The notes: generated by a model from the letters alone, not told the origin. A stretch of DNA of 64,000 bases from Ursus arctos (GCF_023065955.2 NW_026622997.1:4822001-4886000); one strand, 5' to 3'; shown: positions 21,901-47,571, numbered from the stretch's first letter. Numbers and translations are program-made.

Positions 21901-24900
21901 CTGAGTCTCTCCTAGCACCCTGACTGCTACCAGCCCCTTCCCCTTTGGGCTGGGCAGATGTAAGGAGGTAGGTCAGGGACTGCCAGGATGAGGTGTTCAG
22001 ACAAGTCACGTCCTATTGAGGTTGGCCTGTGCCTTTGGGGAGGAAGAGCAGAGGGAGGCATGAAGTTTGGGGCCCAAAGCTGGGGACCATATGAGTGCAG
22101 GGCAGGACCTGTGATAGTGACCCTACCTAGGTCAGGGAGTAGGGGAGCCGGAAGCAGATCACCCAAACAGGAAGCCTGGGGTGGGGGCCGGAAGGCTGGT
22201 AGGGCTGAGTGGGGAACCACTGGGCCCTGGGCCTGCCAGAACTGCTCAGGATGTGGTGAGAGAATAAGGAAGCCCTGGCTGCTCTGGGGGTGGGGGTGGG
22301 GAGAAGCAGCACAGAGTTTTCTAGACCCAGACACCTCCCCCTCCACCCTGTCTCAGGCCTCCTTCCCTCTCTCTGCACCCTGCTCAGCAAGGACTAGCAT
22401 GCCTTGTCACAGCTCTGACCCAACCCATTTGCTTGGGGACCAGAGAACCGCCTCCCCCTTCCCTAAATAACTTCTGTTTGCAAGCTAATGCCATCAAACA
22501 TATCCTTGCCATGGGAGAGAAATCCCAGCCCTGCCCTATGGCTAATGCCCTTCCCGAGCCCCTTCCAGCTGAGAGATGGGCTCCTCCCCTCTCTGGCCCC
22601 CTTGAGACTTTATATAGCTGATGGGAGAGGAGCAAGTGAGTCACACCCCTCTGTCTCCCATCTCCCCCACCCCCAACTCCCATGCAGGCCGTGCATTCCT
22701 GAGAAGCCCAGTCAGAAGTTGGGGCGAGGGTGAGGGGTGGGGGCGGGGGGGGGGTGGTGGTGAGGAGAGAAGCAGGGTTGGGGAAGAAAGACAAACATGA
22801 CTGAGAGCAAATAAAATGAATCCTTTTTCAGAGCGGCTAATTGACTATGGAGCTTGTTATCCCAAAAGGGGATGTGAAGAGAAAACAAATGGGTCCCCAG
22901 AAGTTTGGGTAAATCTGTCAGTAACAGAACCAGAAGTGGTCCCTTTTGAAAAGCTGGGATGTAAGGGGTCTGGTTGCTGTCACTCATTTCTACCAGCAGT
23001 TCCACAGACAGACTGTGTACCTCCCACATCGTTCCCCAGTGTTGAGTCTCTGTGGGGACCACATCTGCGGTCTGGACCAACCCTTCCTTATTCACTGTAG
23101 CAACTTTCATGCTCTTATGGGCAGCAGACACAAGATCACAAATAAGTAAATTCTCTGGCACGTTAGAAGGTGGTAAATGATTATGGGGAAAAAATTAGAA
23201 CAGGGTAAGTGGAACCTTGAGGGCCAGAAAGCTGGGGGAGTGAATATGAACTTTAAATAGGGGGACTGGGAGACAGAGAGCCATGGGGATATTTGGGGGA
23301 AGAATGTTCCAGGTAGAAGGAATAGCCAGTGCGAAGGCCCCAAGATGGGACTGTCCCTGGTAGACTTTGAGGAACCTTGACCAGGGTGGCCAGAGCGGGA
23401 GCAGATGCCTGAGAGGTGAGGTGGGGCATGGCGCAGTGGGAATACGCTGTGGGCCTTAGTCGGGCTCTGGCTTTTCCTCCCAGTGAGATGAGGAGCCATG
23501 CATGGCTTGGAGCCAAGGAGTCTCAGAGTTCCGGCTTCCCTTGGGGACCCAGGTTGCACATTCCATACAGCCCTTAGCATCCACCTGCCCAGCCACCCTC
23601 CTGGCTTCTCTCTTCTCACACTCCAGCCCATGTGGAGATGCAAGGATGCAGGGCCCAAGCCCTGAATTTCCCAAACAGGTGCCTGGAAAGGCCTGAGTAG
23701 ATCATCTGGACCGTTCCAAGTAGTTCACATGGAATCCTCCTGTTTGTCTCCTTAATCGCTTTGGCTCCCAGAGTTAATCCCACTCTGCCCCGGCCCCCCT
23801 GAGCTTCTTAAAAGGGCAAAGGGGAAGGGTAGAAAGGCAGTAAGAAAGCTGGGGCTCGCCTGCTCTTGGGACAGTGTGTTTGTGGATTTTCTGCCCCCTC
23901 CAGATCCCCTCTGGCCTTTTGACTCTGTCTCTGCCTGCCTCTCCTGGTACATTCTCCACCCCAACCTGTGTTTGCATGGACTTTCCTCTCTGCCCTGTCA
24001 CCTCCCCCAGCTGTACCTCGCAGGGACTCAAGGGCCCATCTCCCCTGTGTGTTAGGGGAGGGTCTTGTTTCCTCTGGGCCTTTTGGTTGGTCTCTTCTTC
24101 CCTCCCAGGCCCCAGCCCCACTTTGTTGTAGGTCCACTCCAGCTATAGAAGGGTGAGGGAAGTAGGAGGGCGCAGGTGTCCAGGGTCCTGGGTTTCCCAG
24201 GAACTTCAAGGGGCTGAGGGTGTGGAAACCAATGTACTTGGCATTGCTTTTGACTGGGACTCCCTCCAGCCAGCTGTTTCCTGCCAGCTCAAACTTCCCT
24301 TCTCCTCCAGGAAGCCTTCCTGGTTGCCCTTACGATGCCCAAAGAGTCAGTTCTGATTACAGGAGTCATCTCCAAGTATTTTCTTTTTTTTTTTTTTTAC
24401 CCTTCCACCACCCACAGTGGAAAGAGTAGGGACCGGAGTCCTGTATGACTCCCTTCTGCCACCTGCCAAATCTCAGGCCGAAGTCTGATGTTTTGGAAAT
24501 ACGATATGATAGGAGAGGGACATTCTGGGATTGGAGAGCCTGTATCAAAAGGAAAACTGGACCCGTGGGTCCCAGAGTGGATGCGGAGGGCAAAGTCAGC
24601 AGGGTGCCCAAATCCAGCTCCCCTGCCCACCTTGCACGTGCTCCCCTGGGAGCCAGCTTCCTTGGGCTAAACTCGGGGCCTCCCCTTTCTCTCCCACTCT
24701 CAGCTCAAGATCTCCTTCAGCGAGACAGCACTGGAGACCACGTACCAATACCCCTCCGAGAGTTCGGTGCTGGAGGAGTTGGGCCCGGAGCCTGAGGCTC
24801 CCAGCGCCCCCAGCCCCACGGCGGCCCAACCCGACGACGACGACGAGGAGGAGGAGTTGCTGCTGCTGCAGCGGGAGCTCCAGGGCGGGCTGCGCACCAA

Positions 24901-25590
24901 GGCCCTGATTGTGGGTGAGCGGAGGCGCCGCCTGTCCGATGGCACCCCCTGGTGTTCCCAGCGGGCACTGCGGTCCAGGAGGGAAGGGGAGGAATTAATG
25001 AATATGTGGCTTAGAAGAGACTTGACAGGACCTCTAGCCCTACCCGCTCCTTTACAAATGGGGAAATCGAGGTCTTGGGAAGTGAAGTGCACAAGGGGTC
25101 TCCAGATTTCAAAATCAGGACTCTTTCTGAGAGCTCTAGTGTGGTTAAAAACACAGGGTTTGGGTCAGACAGGCCTGCGTTTGAAGTCCATCTTGTTTCT
25201 TACCTGTGGTGTATGTAACCTCCAGGAAATCACCTGACTTCTGGCCTCCATTTATTAATTATGAAATGGGGTTGATAATAAACACCTCCTGGGGTTTACT
25301 GAGAGGGTTCAGTAATTTTTATGAAGCACCTTGGAACTATGGCTGGATATCAAATTACTTAGCCTGATCTGGGGTCATCGTGTGATTAAACGAGTTGTAA
25401 GAATGCCTGGCGCAGAAGGCAAGCTAAATGAGCGATGACTGCTGTTACTGTAGCAGCAAGCACTCGGCATGAAGACAGTATCAGACATGTTCAGTGTGGA
25501 GATTAACTGGGGCGGGTGGGTGGCAGAGGCCCTCACTCATTGTCTACCATTATTGCCTCCTCTCCCACAGATGAGTCCTGCCGGAGGTGA
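18938..25590 (+). CDS. PPP1R18: PPP1R18, phostensin (PP1 regulatory subunit, F-actin binding)
   Basis: Targets protein phosphatase 1 to F-actin, capping pointed ends in the known protein. Coding exons: 18938-20551, 24704-24914 and 25571-25590. Total 1845 bases, 614 aa (human 613). Start MATIPDWKLQLLARRRQEE sits in context GCAACCATGG. Residues 1-60 are basic and amphipathic. A polyglutamine run follows at about 97. Then comes a long charged region with repeated WRLSPGE-type units, a proline-rich block (PLSPPPPAPPAPQ), and the PP1-docking motif KISF, which is built across the first intron junction. The C-terminus has an acidic DDDDEEEE run and ends DESCRR. An internal Met at 20285 gives exactly 165 aa, the published size of the short phostensin form. 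Confidence 0.95.
19223..19240 (+). repeat. PPP1R18: CAG run encoding polyglutamine in PPP1R18
   Basis: Six pure CAG codons follow ERQ/R-encoding codons in the first coding exon. The human protein has a slightly longer glutamine run at the same place. Pure codon usage makes it a likely length-variable site. Confidence 0.85.
20285..20551 (+). other. PPP1R18: Internal start region for the short phostensin isoform
   Basis: ATG at 20285 (DPLMNRLFYG) followed by 89 codons here plus exons 24704-24914 and 25571-25590 gives 165 aa. That equals the known length of the short (alpha) isoform. It retains KISF and the actin-binding end. The promoter that would produce it is not identified. Confidence 0.6.
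22609..22643 (+). promoter_or_regulatory. TATA-like box and AP-1 site in PPP1R18 intron
   Basis: TTTATATAGC at 22609-22618 and the exact AP-1 consensus TGAGTCA at 22637-22643 lie in a G+C-rich part of the intron. This could be a cell-type-specific promoter or enhancer. Evidence is motif-only. Confidence 0.3.
23270..23460. repeat. L2 LINE fragment
   Basis: GAATGTTCCAGGTAGAAGGA followed by AGCCAGTGCGAAGGCCCC matches the familiar L2 pattern. It is diverged and has no intact frame. Confidence 0.6.
25135..25455 (+). repeat. MIR SINE
   Basis: Sense MIR: GTGGTTAAAAACACAGGGTT, GGGTCAGACAGGCCTGCGTT, then TTATGAAATGGGGTTGATAA and the downstream GATTAAACGAGTTGTAAGAA segment. Lies in the second PPP1R18 intron (24915-25570). 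Confidence 0.75.
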
Positions 25591-26439
25591 CCGTCTTTCA
25601 ACATAGGGTCTATACACCCCTTTCCCAGAACTGAAGATCCTGGAGCCCAGAAGATGGAGAACAGAGAGACCCTGAAAATAAGTTTGGCAGGGAAGGGCAA
25701 CCAGCATCTTCCAACTTGCTTTCCTCATCCTGTTTATGGGGGCAGAGCTAGTCACCCAGTTTCCACCCTCACCAAAGGTCCCTGGTTTGAGTGTGTCAGA
25801 CGTGCTGGGGGCATCCTAGGTGATTCAGAAGTGAGCATCGAGTCCTGAGGAAGATCCCAGCACTCACGGGGCTGGAGGTGGGGCACCTCCATCTCCATGG
25901 GCAGGGTGTACTCTCCCTTCAGCCTCCCTTGACTCTCCACCACCGCCTGGGGGCCCTTAGGATTTAACCACTCATCCTGGGCAGCCTGCCCCCACTCCAT
26001 TCACAGGCCCCTTTCCTTCCTATTCCTTAGGCCACTGCCCCTTTGTTTATGCCTCCTGCCTCCTCTCTTCACCACCAGCCTGGTTTACAAACCCCATTAG
26101 CTCCCAGCCCCACCTGCCAAAGTCCCAGGTTTACAATCACACCTACTTGTCGAGTCCGTGTGGAACCCTCTCCCCTGTCCCTGGCAGTGGCCTCACTGGG
26201 GGCGTGGCTGCCTCCACTTTTGCTCAGTATTACTGTACCTCAGTTTTCCCCAAGAAGGAAGGCTGGGAATCTTAACCCTGTACCCCCATCTAGTTATTTA
26301 ATTCTGTTCCTCCTAGTGGTTCACAACTGAATTGAATTGCAAGGGTGAGGGGTGACTAACAAGGCACCTCAATTCTTCTCCCCCATTTCTCCTTCCTTAT
26401 CAATTGCCTGTTTGTTTGTCTATTTTTTAAGTTTTCCAT

Positions 26440-26445
26440 AATAAA
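26440..26445 (+). terminator. PPP1R18: PPP1R18 poly(A) signal
   Basis: AATAAA 850 bases after the stop codon, defining a 3' UTR of about 870 bases (25591 to about 26460). Confidence 0.75.
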
Positions 26446-26469
26446 ATGGAGATCTCTCCAACTCTCCCA

Positions 26470-27191
26470 CTTTTCCTTATTTTGGAAAAAAGTGCTGTGG
26501 GGATGGTGTGTGCTTCTCATCCCAAGCCTCTCCCATCTTCCTATTGGCCATGAAGAGGTAGTAGCCAGGGCTCCGGGAGGGAAAAATGATGGAGATGGAA
26601 CAGAAACTCAGCGCTGACATGAAGAAAGGGCTCTGGGAGAGCCCCGTACCTGTTTCTCAAAGGACTGGCAGGAAAAGGACTGGTTTGAGGGAGGGTAGGA
26701 GGAATCCACTAAGCGGAAAGTGCCACAAGAGTAGACTATGTCAGTTGGGTTTAATGAAGCATCCTCACGCCTCACAAAATTATTCCCAGTACACTTGCAA
26801 AGTTATTACTAGAATGAATGACTGAACAAATATGTGAATAGATGAAAAGAGCTAAAATATTGGAAGCAGAGGGCACTCTGAATTCAAGGACTCCAGTATT
26901 TAGAAGCAGCCAGCTAGTTAGTGTATAACAACGGCTAACCTGGGGGCATTCACTCCAAGACTCAGGACCATAAATAATAAGTCTAAAACTGCTGCAAAAT
27001 ATAATGTAGGCACAGAAGTGCGGTTTCCTGAACAAGAGTCTCTGATAGACAATGGGTTTATATTCCTAAAGGCTTAATTAAGAACTATGGATAATTCATG
27101 GCTTTGTTCCCCAACTACAGTTAATTGAGAGATTTTCCATGTCAAAGAATTTCTTCTACAAATATGGCAGATCTGTAGTTTACTTATAAGG

Positions 27192-27225
<34 letters not shown>

Positions 27226-28240
27226 CAGTTTGCTAGGGTAGTAAAGACATGTTTGAGTAGTTACAGTCCTACCACTACAGGAGTTTTCTCAGCTTAGTCA
27301 GAGAGACTCCCTTTTACTAAATACAAAATAAATCAGACATATTGATCTTAAACATATACCAGTCTTTAATTTACTAGCAAAGGAACAAGAAGGTGTTAAA
27401 ACAATGAGCCAGTTTAGAGAGGATATGAGTATGGAGGGAAACAATGCTTACGCTAGTAGCTAATTAGGTAAAGATCCTAATCAGTTATGACCCAAGAAAC
27501 CAGAGAGGCAGGAAGCTCTGAGATGCCAGGGGTGCCCACAGTCCATCTCAGAAACAGAAAACAATGCATCTAAGAAGTCAGTGCTAAGGAGCTACCTATG
27601 GCTGTTGGGATAGCAATATTTCATTTCCCAACAGTAGTGTGTGATAAGTCCAATTACTCATAGAAGTATGAAGCGGGGTCGAACCGTCATCAGGTAAGCA
27701 GAGAATAAGGTAACAAGCCCAGCTTATTTTTGAATAAGCATCACCAGTGAATTAATCAAGCTGTTAGCAAAAACGCAGAACACAGTTTACACGTTCCTTA
27801 GTTTGGAGGGTTTTAAAAATAACTTTGAGAGCACAAAAAAAAGGGAGGGCACCTTTGTTTTTCCCCCCAGATCCTGTTTCTTCCTGCTTGGAGGTCCTCG
27901 ATTATGTCTAACGTGTATTCATTCCTGCCGCAGGTGCGCAGGTGCGGGTACTAGCAAAGGTTACTCCTAATCAGCATGGGCTAATCCTTCATCAGCATGG
28001 ACCGAACCTTACAATTCGAACCTTACAATTTGAGATAGAATCTCCCACCAACACACACAAACCTTGCATTATTTTTGGCTCCATAGGACTTTCATGTTTT
28101 ATTTATTGTGTATTTTGTCTTCCCGCCTCCCTTCAGTAAGGGATTTTTGTCTGATTAGTTCTTTGCCGTATCCCCAGCAACTAAAATTGTGCTTAGCACA
28201 CAGCATTTGTTGAATCAATGAGTGAGCGAGGCATCCACAG
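26470..28240. other. PPP1R18-DHX16 intergenic region
   Basis: No gene supported. The main landmark is a 42-base poly(T) run at 27194-27235 followed by about 700 bases of A/T-rich sequence I cannot assign. A short L2-like end with TTGTTGAATCAATGAGTG lies at about 28140-28235. Confidence 0.6.
27194..27235. repeat. Poly(T) run of 42 bases
   Basis: An uninterrupted T homopolymer, the longest in the window. It could be the tail of an antisense retroposed sequence lying to its right, or a simple microsatellite. Confidence 0.95.
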
Positions 28241-28242
28241 AC

Positions 28243-28262
28243 TGACCAGCAGAGGGCGACAG
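28243..28262 (+). promoter_or_regulatory. Candidate CTCF site upstream of DHX16
   Basis: TGACCAGCAGAGGGCGACA fits the CTCF core CCASYAGRKGGC. It lies about 300 bases upstream of the DHX16 start codon, next to the CpG-rich promoter. Motif match by eye only. Confidence 0.45.
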
Positions 28263-28309
28263 AGAGACTTAGTGGAAGCGGAAATAAAATATTTCACCCT
28301 GAGCTTCAG

Positions 28310-43313
<15,004 letters not shown>

Positions 43314-43387
43314 AGGGGAGGGGACACAAACAGAACCCAACACCAGCTCCTTTTCCTTCTGTAACATTATTTAATATCTATTTTTGG

Positions 43388-43393
43388 AATAAA
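43388..43393 (+). terminator. DHX16: DHX16 poly(A) signal
   Basis: AATAAA 75 bases after the stop. A SINE begins 17 bases downstream, so the cleavage site and the U-rich downstream element are likely at or inside the SINE edge. Confidence 0.85.
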
Positions 43394-43409
43394 GCTTGTG
43401 GGAACTTTT

Positions 43410-43600
43410 TTTTATTTATTTTTAAATTTTACTTTAATTTTTTAAAATTTATTTTTTATCTTTTTAAAAGATTTTATTTATTGAGAGAAAGGGAGAGAAA
43501 GCATTATTTTAAGTAGGCTCCATGCCCAGCATGGGGCTTGAACTCACGACCCCGAGATCAAGAGTCGTATGCTCTACTGACTGAGCCAGCCAGGTGCCTC
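43410..43600 (-). repeat. SINEC between the converging DHX16 and C6orf136 3' ends
   Basis: Antisense SINE with T-rich start and CCAGCCAGGTGCCTC end. Its target duplication AAGCTTGTGGGAACTTTT (43392-43409) versus AAGCTTCTGGTAACTTTT (43601-43618) includes bases just after the DHX16 AATAAA. Confidence 0.88.
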
Positions 43601-43665
43601 AAGCTTCTGGTAACTTTTGAGATGCAGAGAAGGTGACATGGAAATTCTCATATATTCACTTAGAC

Positions 43666-43671
43666 TTTATT
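43666..43671 (-). terminator. C6orf136: C6orf136 poly(A) signal
   Basis: TTTATT on the plus strand (AATAAA on minus) 162 bases beyond the C6orf136 stop codon. It faces the DHX16 poly(A) signal about 270 bases away. Confidence 0.75.
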
Positions 43672-43832
43672 ATTTACAAGTTAAATTACACAGCAGCTTT
43701 ACACAGCATGAGATGGCAAAAAAGGAGAGTAAAGAGGGGAGGAAGCCGGCTCCTGAGATTTTAGGCCACCTCCACTTCCTCTTGTGCGTACATAGCGAAG
43801 TCTTCAGTGCCGCCTCCACCCCGGTTCCTGGA

Positions 43833-46800
43833 TCAGGTCTTGGAACACAGGTGTAAGTTGGGTTCTGGCTCTGACAGTCCCAGAGCCACCAGGGCTCCCA
43901 CTAGCAGCTTCTTCACAGGTGTTGGGGCTGAGTGTGAAGGCATCAGCTGCAGGGACAGAGGTTAATGACAGTTGGTGGGATGTCCTACACCTTCACCCCA
44001 ACCCCATCCAGCCTAAGGACTCACTCTGTCTAGGCGATGGCGACAAATGAGGCCATTGGAGTTCAGGTAGAAAGTGGAATAGGCATCATAGGTCCTGGTG
44101 AAGGGAAAAAGGCTTACTGAGGGAGCTGACTGGTTCCAAAGTTTAATTCGAGCATTTGTTTAAACCAGTAGTTCCTAAGTTTTGCTACATATTAGATCAC
44201 CTGGAAAACTCCGAGAACTCCTGATGCCCAGGCTGTACCCTGTCCCACTTAAATCACAATGTCTGGCACCAATATTTCTTAAAGATCCTTAGATGATTCC
44301 ACCATGCATCAAAGTTTGAGAATCACTGGTTTGGGCTGAGCCTAACGATTTCCTGGGATTCCGTTCTACACCAGAAATTTATCAAATACTCTACCTAAGG
44401 TTGTGAGGCTCAACTTATTAGACAGGAATTTTCATTTGTTCAATAAATACTTGAATGACTACCATGTGCCACAGAATGTACACAAAGTCCCCCTGTTATA
44501 TTAGAGAAAACAAAATCCCTGCCCTCAAGGAGCCTGTGGTCAAGTCAGGGTAGGTCAAGGACTGTCTGGAAGACTGGACCAGAGTCCTAAAGGTAGGATT
44601 AGGAAACTGATTGGATCTTTTCTTACTTTCCTTACCGATAAAGCTCTTCCTTGTCGCGCTTATAGAAACGCAGAAAGAGCATGTGGATGGGCAGCCCCAC
44701 AAGCCGCCAGCGGGCTTGGAGGGTCCAATTCTCTGGGTGGCGGGTCAGCTGTAGAACCTCTAGCCGAAGCTGTGCAAAATAGTTCCAAGCCAGGAAGCGG
44801 CAGAGGGTCAGTGACAGAATGTACCATGTCCGGCCCCTGGGAAGAAGAGATGGGTAAGATCGCTCATGAGCGGATAATCAGAAAGCCAAACTGGCCTCTG
44901 TCTGGGGAACGGGAAACAGTTGTGAGAAGTAGCAGGACCTTCTCTGGTAAATGAAAAAGAGCAAGTAGAAAGCATGTGGTGCTTTTCCACCCCAAGGCCC
45001 TACCCGTGCCTGGATTCTCACTTGGTACGGGTGTTCAGGATCTCATTGATGAATTCCACATCCGATGAGTAGAGAGTATAGTCGTGGGAGTGAAGGAAGA
45101 GCTTGGGAAGCTAGGTGGAAGAAGGAGGCATCAGCCCAGTAGGAAAGAAAAGATGATCCTACTTATCAGTTTTCTCTTTTGATGCTTCTTTACTCCCCTC
45201 TGATTAAAAGTCATTCCATGTTTAAGTTCCCTTAAATCCAAACTGAAGAACATCTTTTCCTTGGGAAGTGTTATAAGGTATATACATGCCTGCCTCGCAA
45301 TTCCAAGGAAATCTAGTTGACTAACCCTCTACTTGCAAGTATTACCTACAGCCCTTCTCACTGCGGATAAAGGCCACTTTCAAGCTGACTTACCTCTTGT
45401 CTCAGTCTCTCATACATGACAGCCAGGTGCTCCTCCATACTCGGATCTCCTGATGGAGTGGCAGGGGAAGGGCAAGAGGTTCCAGGGGCTTGGAAAGGTA
45501 TCAAAGCTCCAGGACAGGGGCAGGGAGGTCCCTCAAATAGGCTTCTAAGCCCATCCAGGCAGCCGCTATGCATCTCAGGTCCTGGTCCCTCCTCCCCCTT
45601 TCCTGGAGGTAGAACCACCCATGGTGAGCTGAGGGCCTGGATCTGAGGGAGAGGTAGTGGGGAAGCTCGGGGAAGCAGCCAGACGGGAGGTTGTGGGGGT
45701 GGGGGAGACCAGAGAAGAGGAGATGGAGAAGTGGTTGTTGTGGAGGGGGGCCAAAAGGGCGGGAATGGTAGAGCTCGTGGAGAAAGCTGGTCCTAAGGAG
45801 GAAGAATAAAAGGGAAAAAGGTAAGACTCTAGCTGCCTGATGCCCCCTCCTCTAAGCTCTGTTCATTAATATGCTTCCAATCCCACCTGCTCCTCCCAAC
45901 AGGAGGAAAATAGGATGAATTCATCTCCATCTCTACTGAAAACAGGAGGAATCCGTTTCCTGTGGCACAGGTACAAGTACTTCCCCAAAATGTCAGTAAA
46001 TATATTTACATTTGTTTAAGATCCCAGCACTATTTGGGGGCAGTTACAGCTCTCTTACAGAAAGAATCCTAATATTTTGAAAAATGAACAAAGGAACGGG
46101 GCGACAGATTTTAGTGTACTGTGGATGAAATGACGTAGCCGGTAACACAATTCCACCATGAAGTGTGTGATAGAAAAAAACATCCAACTGTAAGTAGGAG
46201 GCATTTTCTGAGCTCCGATTACATTGTGACACTCATTCCCTATGCCTGTCTCTTATAAACGAGGACAAGGAAGCCACACTGAATTGTTATGAGGACTATA
46301 TGACATAATAAATGTAAATAAAACCTCGCCATCTATAAAGTAGTATGTAAATGTAAGCTACTATCATTTCGGGCTCCTCTACTGACACAGAAAGCCCAGG
46401 AGACCATTAAAGGCTGGGCTTCGTTCCTCTGGTTTACCGACGTTCAAAGTGCGATGGGCGGGAGGTCACCCAAAGTCAGGCCCAGCCTGAGTCCCTCTGC
46501 TCTCAGGGAACCCCTGGGGGGGGGGGGGTCTCACTTCCGCGAAGCCTGGCGGGCCGTGCGGGTACCTCGGTCCCCGAGGCGCGGTCTCCGCCGGGGGCGT
46601 GGCCATTTTGTCCGGCCGGGCGCAGGGGCCCGAACCGGGTCCACCCAGGCCGGCCTTCCTGCCCGGACCGCTATCCCGGTGTAAGATGCGCGGGCTGCAG
46701 AGGGCGGCCCGCAGGTCTGTCTGGTCGGGACCTGGGAATTCCGGGGCGGCTCCGCGGCCAGGCTGTGAACCTCTCCGCCCCTTGTCCTTCAAATCACCTC

Positions 46801-47167
46801 CAGGCACAGGTAACCGCGGAAACGCCGGAGAAATGCGGCCGCGCCCCGCCATCCCTGCTTCAACCCCGCCTGCACGCCCCAGACCCGGGAGAACCAACAT
46901 CCCGTGCACGCCACGTCCAGCCGCGCGGTCCTCGGTTCCCCGCGACCCCTCGCCCCTCCACGCGCCGCCCTGCACAGGTGAGAAGGGGCGGTAGGACGCC
47001 ACTGCGCCTGCGCGAACGGAGCGCGCGCTCCGCCCCACACGCCGGCTCTGAGGAGGGTCCCTCCCCGCCCCCTCCCGTTTCCCCTCTGTTCTCACCTGGG
47101 GGTGAGCCTGGTAAGTACGCAGGCAGGGGCCGAGACGCCGGGCCGCCCCCTGACTGCGCTGGTACAT
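43833..47167 (-). CDS. C6orf136: C6orf136 orthologue, uncharacterised protein with a DUF2358-type domain
   Basis: Function unknown. Coding exons in transcript order: 47167-47096, 45792-45394, 45110-45022, 44836-44636, 44094-44025 and 43946-43833. Joined: 945 bases, 314 aa (human 315). The first exon encodes MYQRSQGAARRLGPCLRTYQ, Arg-rich and without acidic residues, resembling a mitochondrial targeting peptide (inference). A proline-rich low-complexity stretch follows, then from about residue 130 the conserved part with MEEHLAVMYERLRQE, LPKLFLHSHDY, VEFINEILN and GRTWYI. After that come a tryptophan-bearing segment and the C-terminal KKLLVGALVALGLSEPEP. Splice junctions keep frame (K-G-R and R-T-Y-D codons split across exons). 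The gene is transcribed toward DHX16 and starts just after the ATAT1 3' end. Confidence 0.93.
44164..44331 (+). repeat. MER5-like hAT element in C6orf136 intron
   Basis: Starts ACCAGTAGTTCCTAAGTTTTG and ends GTTTGAGAATCACTGGTTT. The ends are imperfect inverted repeats, as in MER5A. Confidence 0.75.
44430..44560. repeat. L2-like fragment
   Basis: CAATAAATACTTGAATGACTA, CCATGTGCCACAGAATGTAC and ATCCCTGCCCTCAAGGAGCC follow the L2 pattern. Confidence 0.6.
46240..46372 (+). repeat. MIR SINE fragment
   Basis: TTATAAACGAGGACAAGGAA, TTGTTATGAGGACTATATGA and TGTAAGCTACTATCATT follow the 3' half of MIR in sense orientation. Lies in C6orf136 intron 1. Confidence 0.65.
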
Positions 47168-47470
47168 GATCTAACGGGAGCGGAGACAGCGCCTCCAGCG
47201 TCCGGCCTCTGGCCTCCTCACAGGGGTGAGCGCGCCCCGGAGCCGGCTTCTTGAAGGGGAAAGGGGGGGGGGGGTTAAGGGGCTGAAGGGAGGGAAGCGG
47301 AGATGTTGCGCGCTTGCGCACTGCAGCGGGTTCCAGGGAGGCGGTGAGGCACTCGTCCGCAGTGAGTGCGCCTGCGCTTGCCGGGAATTGAGGCCGTCTC
47401 AGAGCGCTTGCGCAGTAAAGTAGGTCCTGGCGAACAGGGCTGTCTCGCCTGCGGCGCTTGCGCAAAAAGC
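46440..47470 (-). promoter_or_regulatory. C6orf136: CpG-rich C6orf136 promoter with NRF1-like motifs
   Basis: CpG-dense block covering the first coding exon and upstream sequence. It holds repeated GCGCTTGCGCA or GCGCCTGCGC elements at about 47005, 47310, 47368, 47404 and 47454, each one base off the NRF1 palindrome GCGCATGCGC. No TATA box. A long frame read through the first exon at 46466-47167 is not a real extension because a good donor ends that exon at 47096. Confidence 0.7.
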
Positions 47471-47571
47471 TAGGGGATAATGGGACCGAACCAGCCAAAA
47501 CGAAGAGCGAGGGGTGGGTTTGAAATAATGACAATCAACTTCCAGTAGCTCTCGTGAAAAAAATAAATACT

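Larger units (their letters stand above)
20552..24703 (+). other. PPP1R18: Long first coding intron of PPP1R18
   Basis: A 4.15 kb intron with no SINE. It contains a G-rich run at 22736-22762, a TATA-like element with nearby AP-1 site at about 22609-22643, an L2-like fragment at 23270-23460 and a T run near 24384. No coding exon is supported inside it. Confidence 0.6.

Noticed and set aside
46466..47167. 233-codon minus-strand frame beginning at the C6orf136 start
   Set aside because: Only the first 24 codons are coding. A good donor at 47096/47095 joins in frame to exon 45792-45394, matching the human protein.
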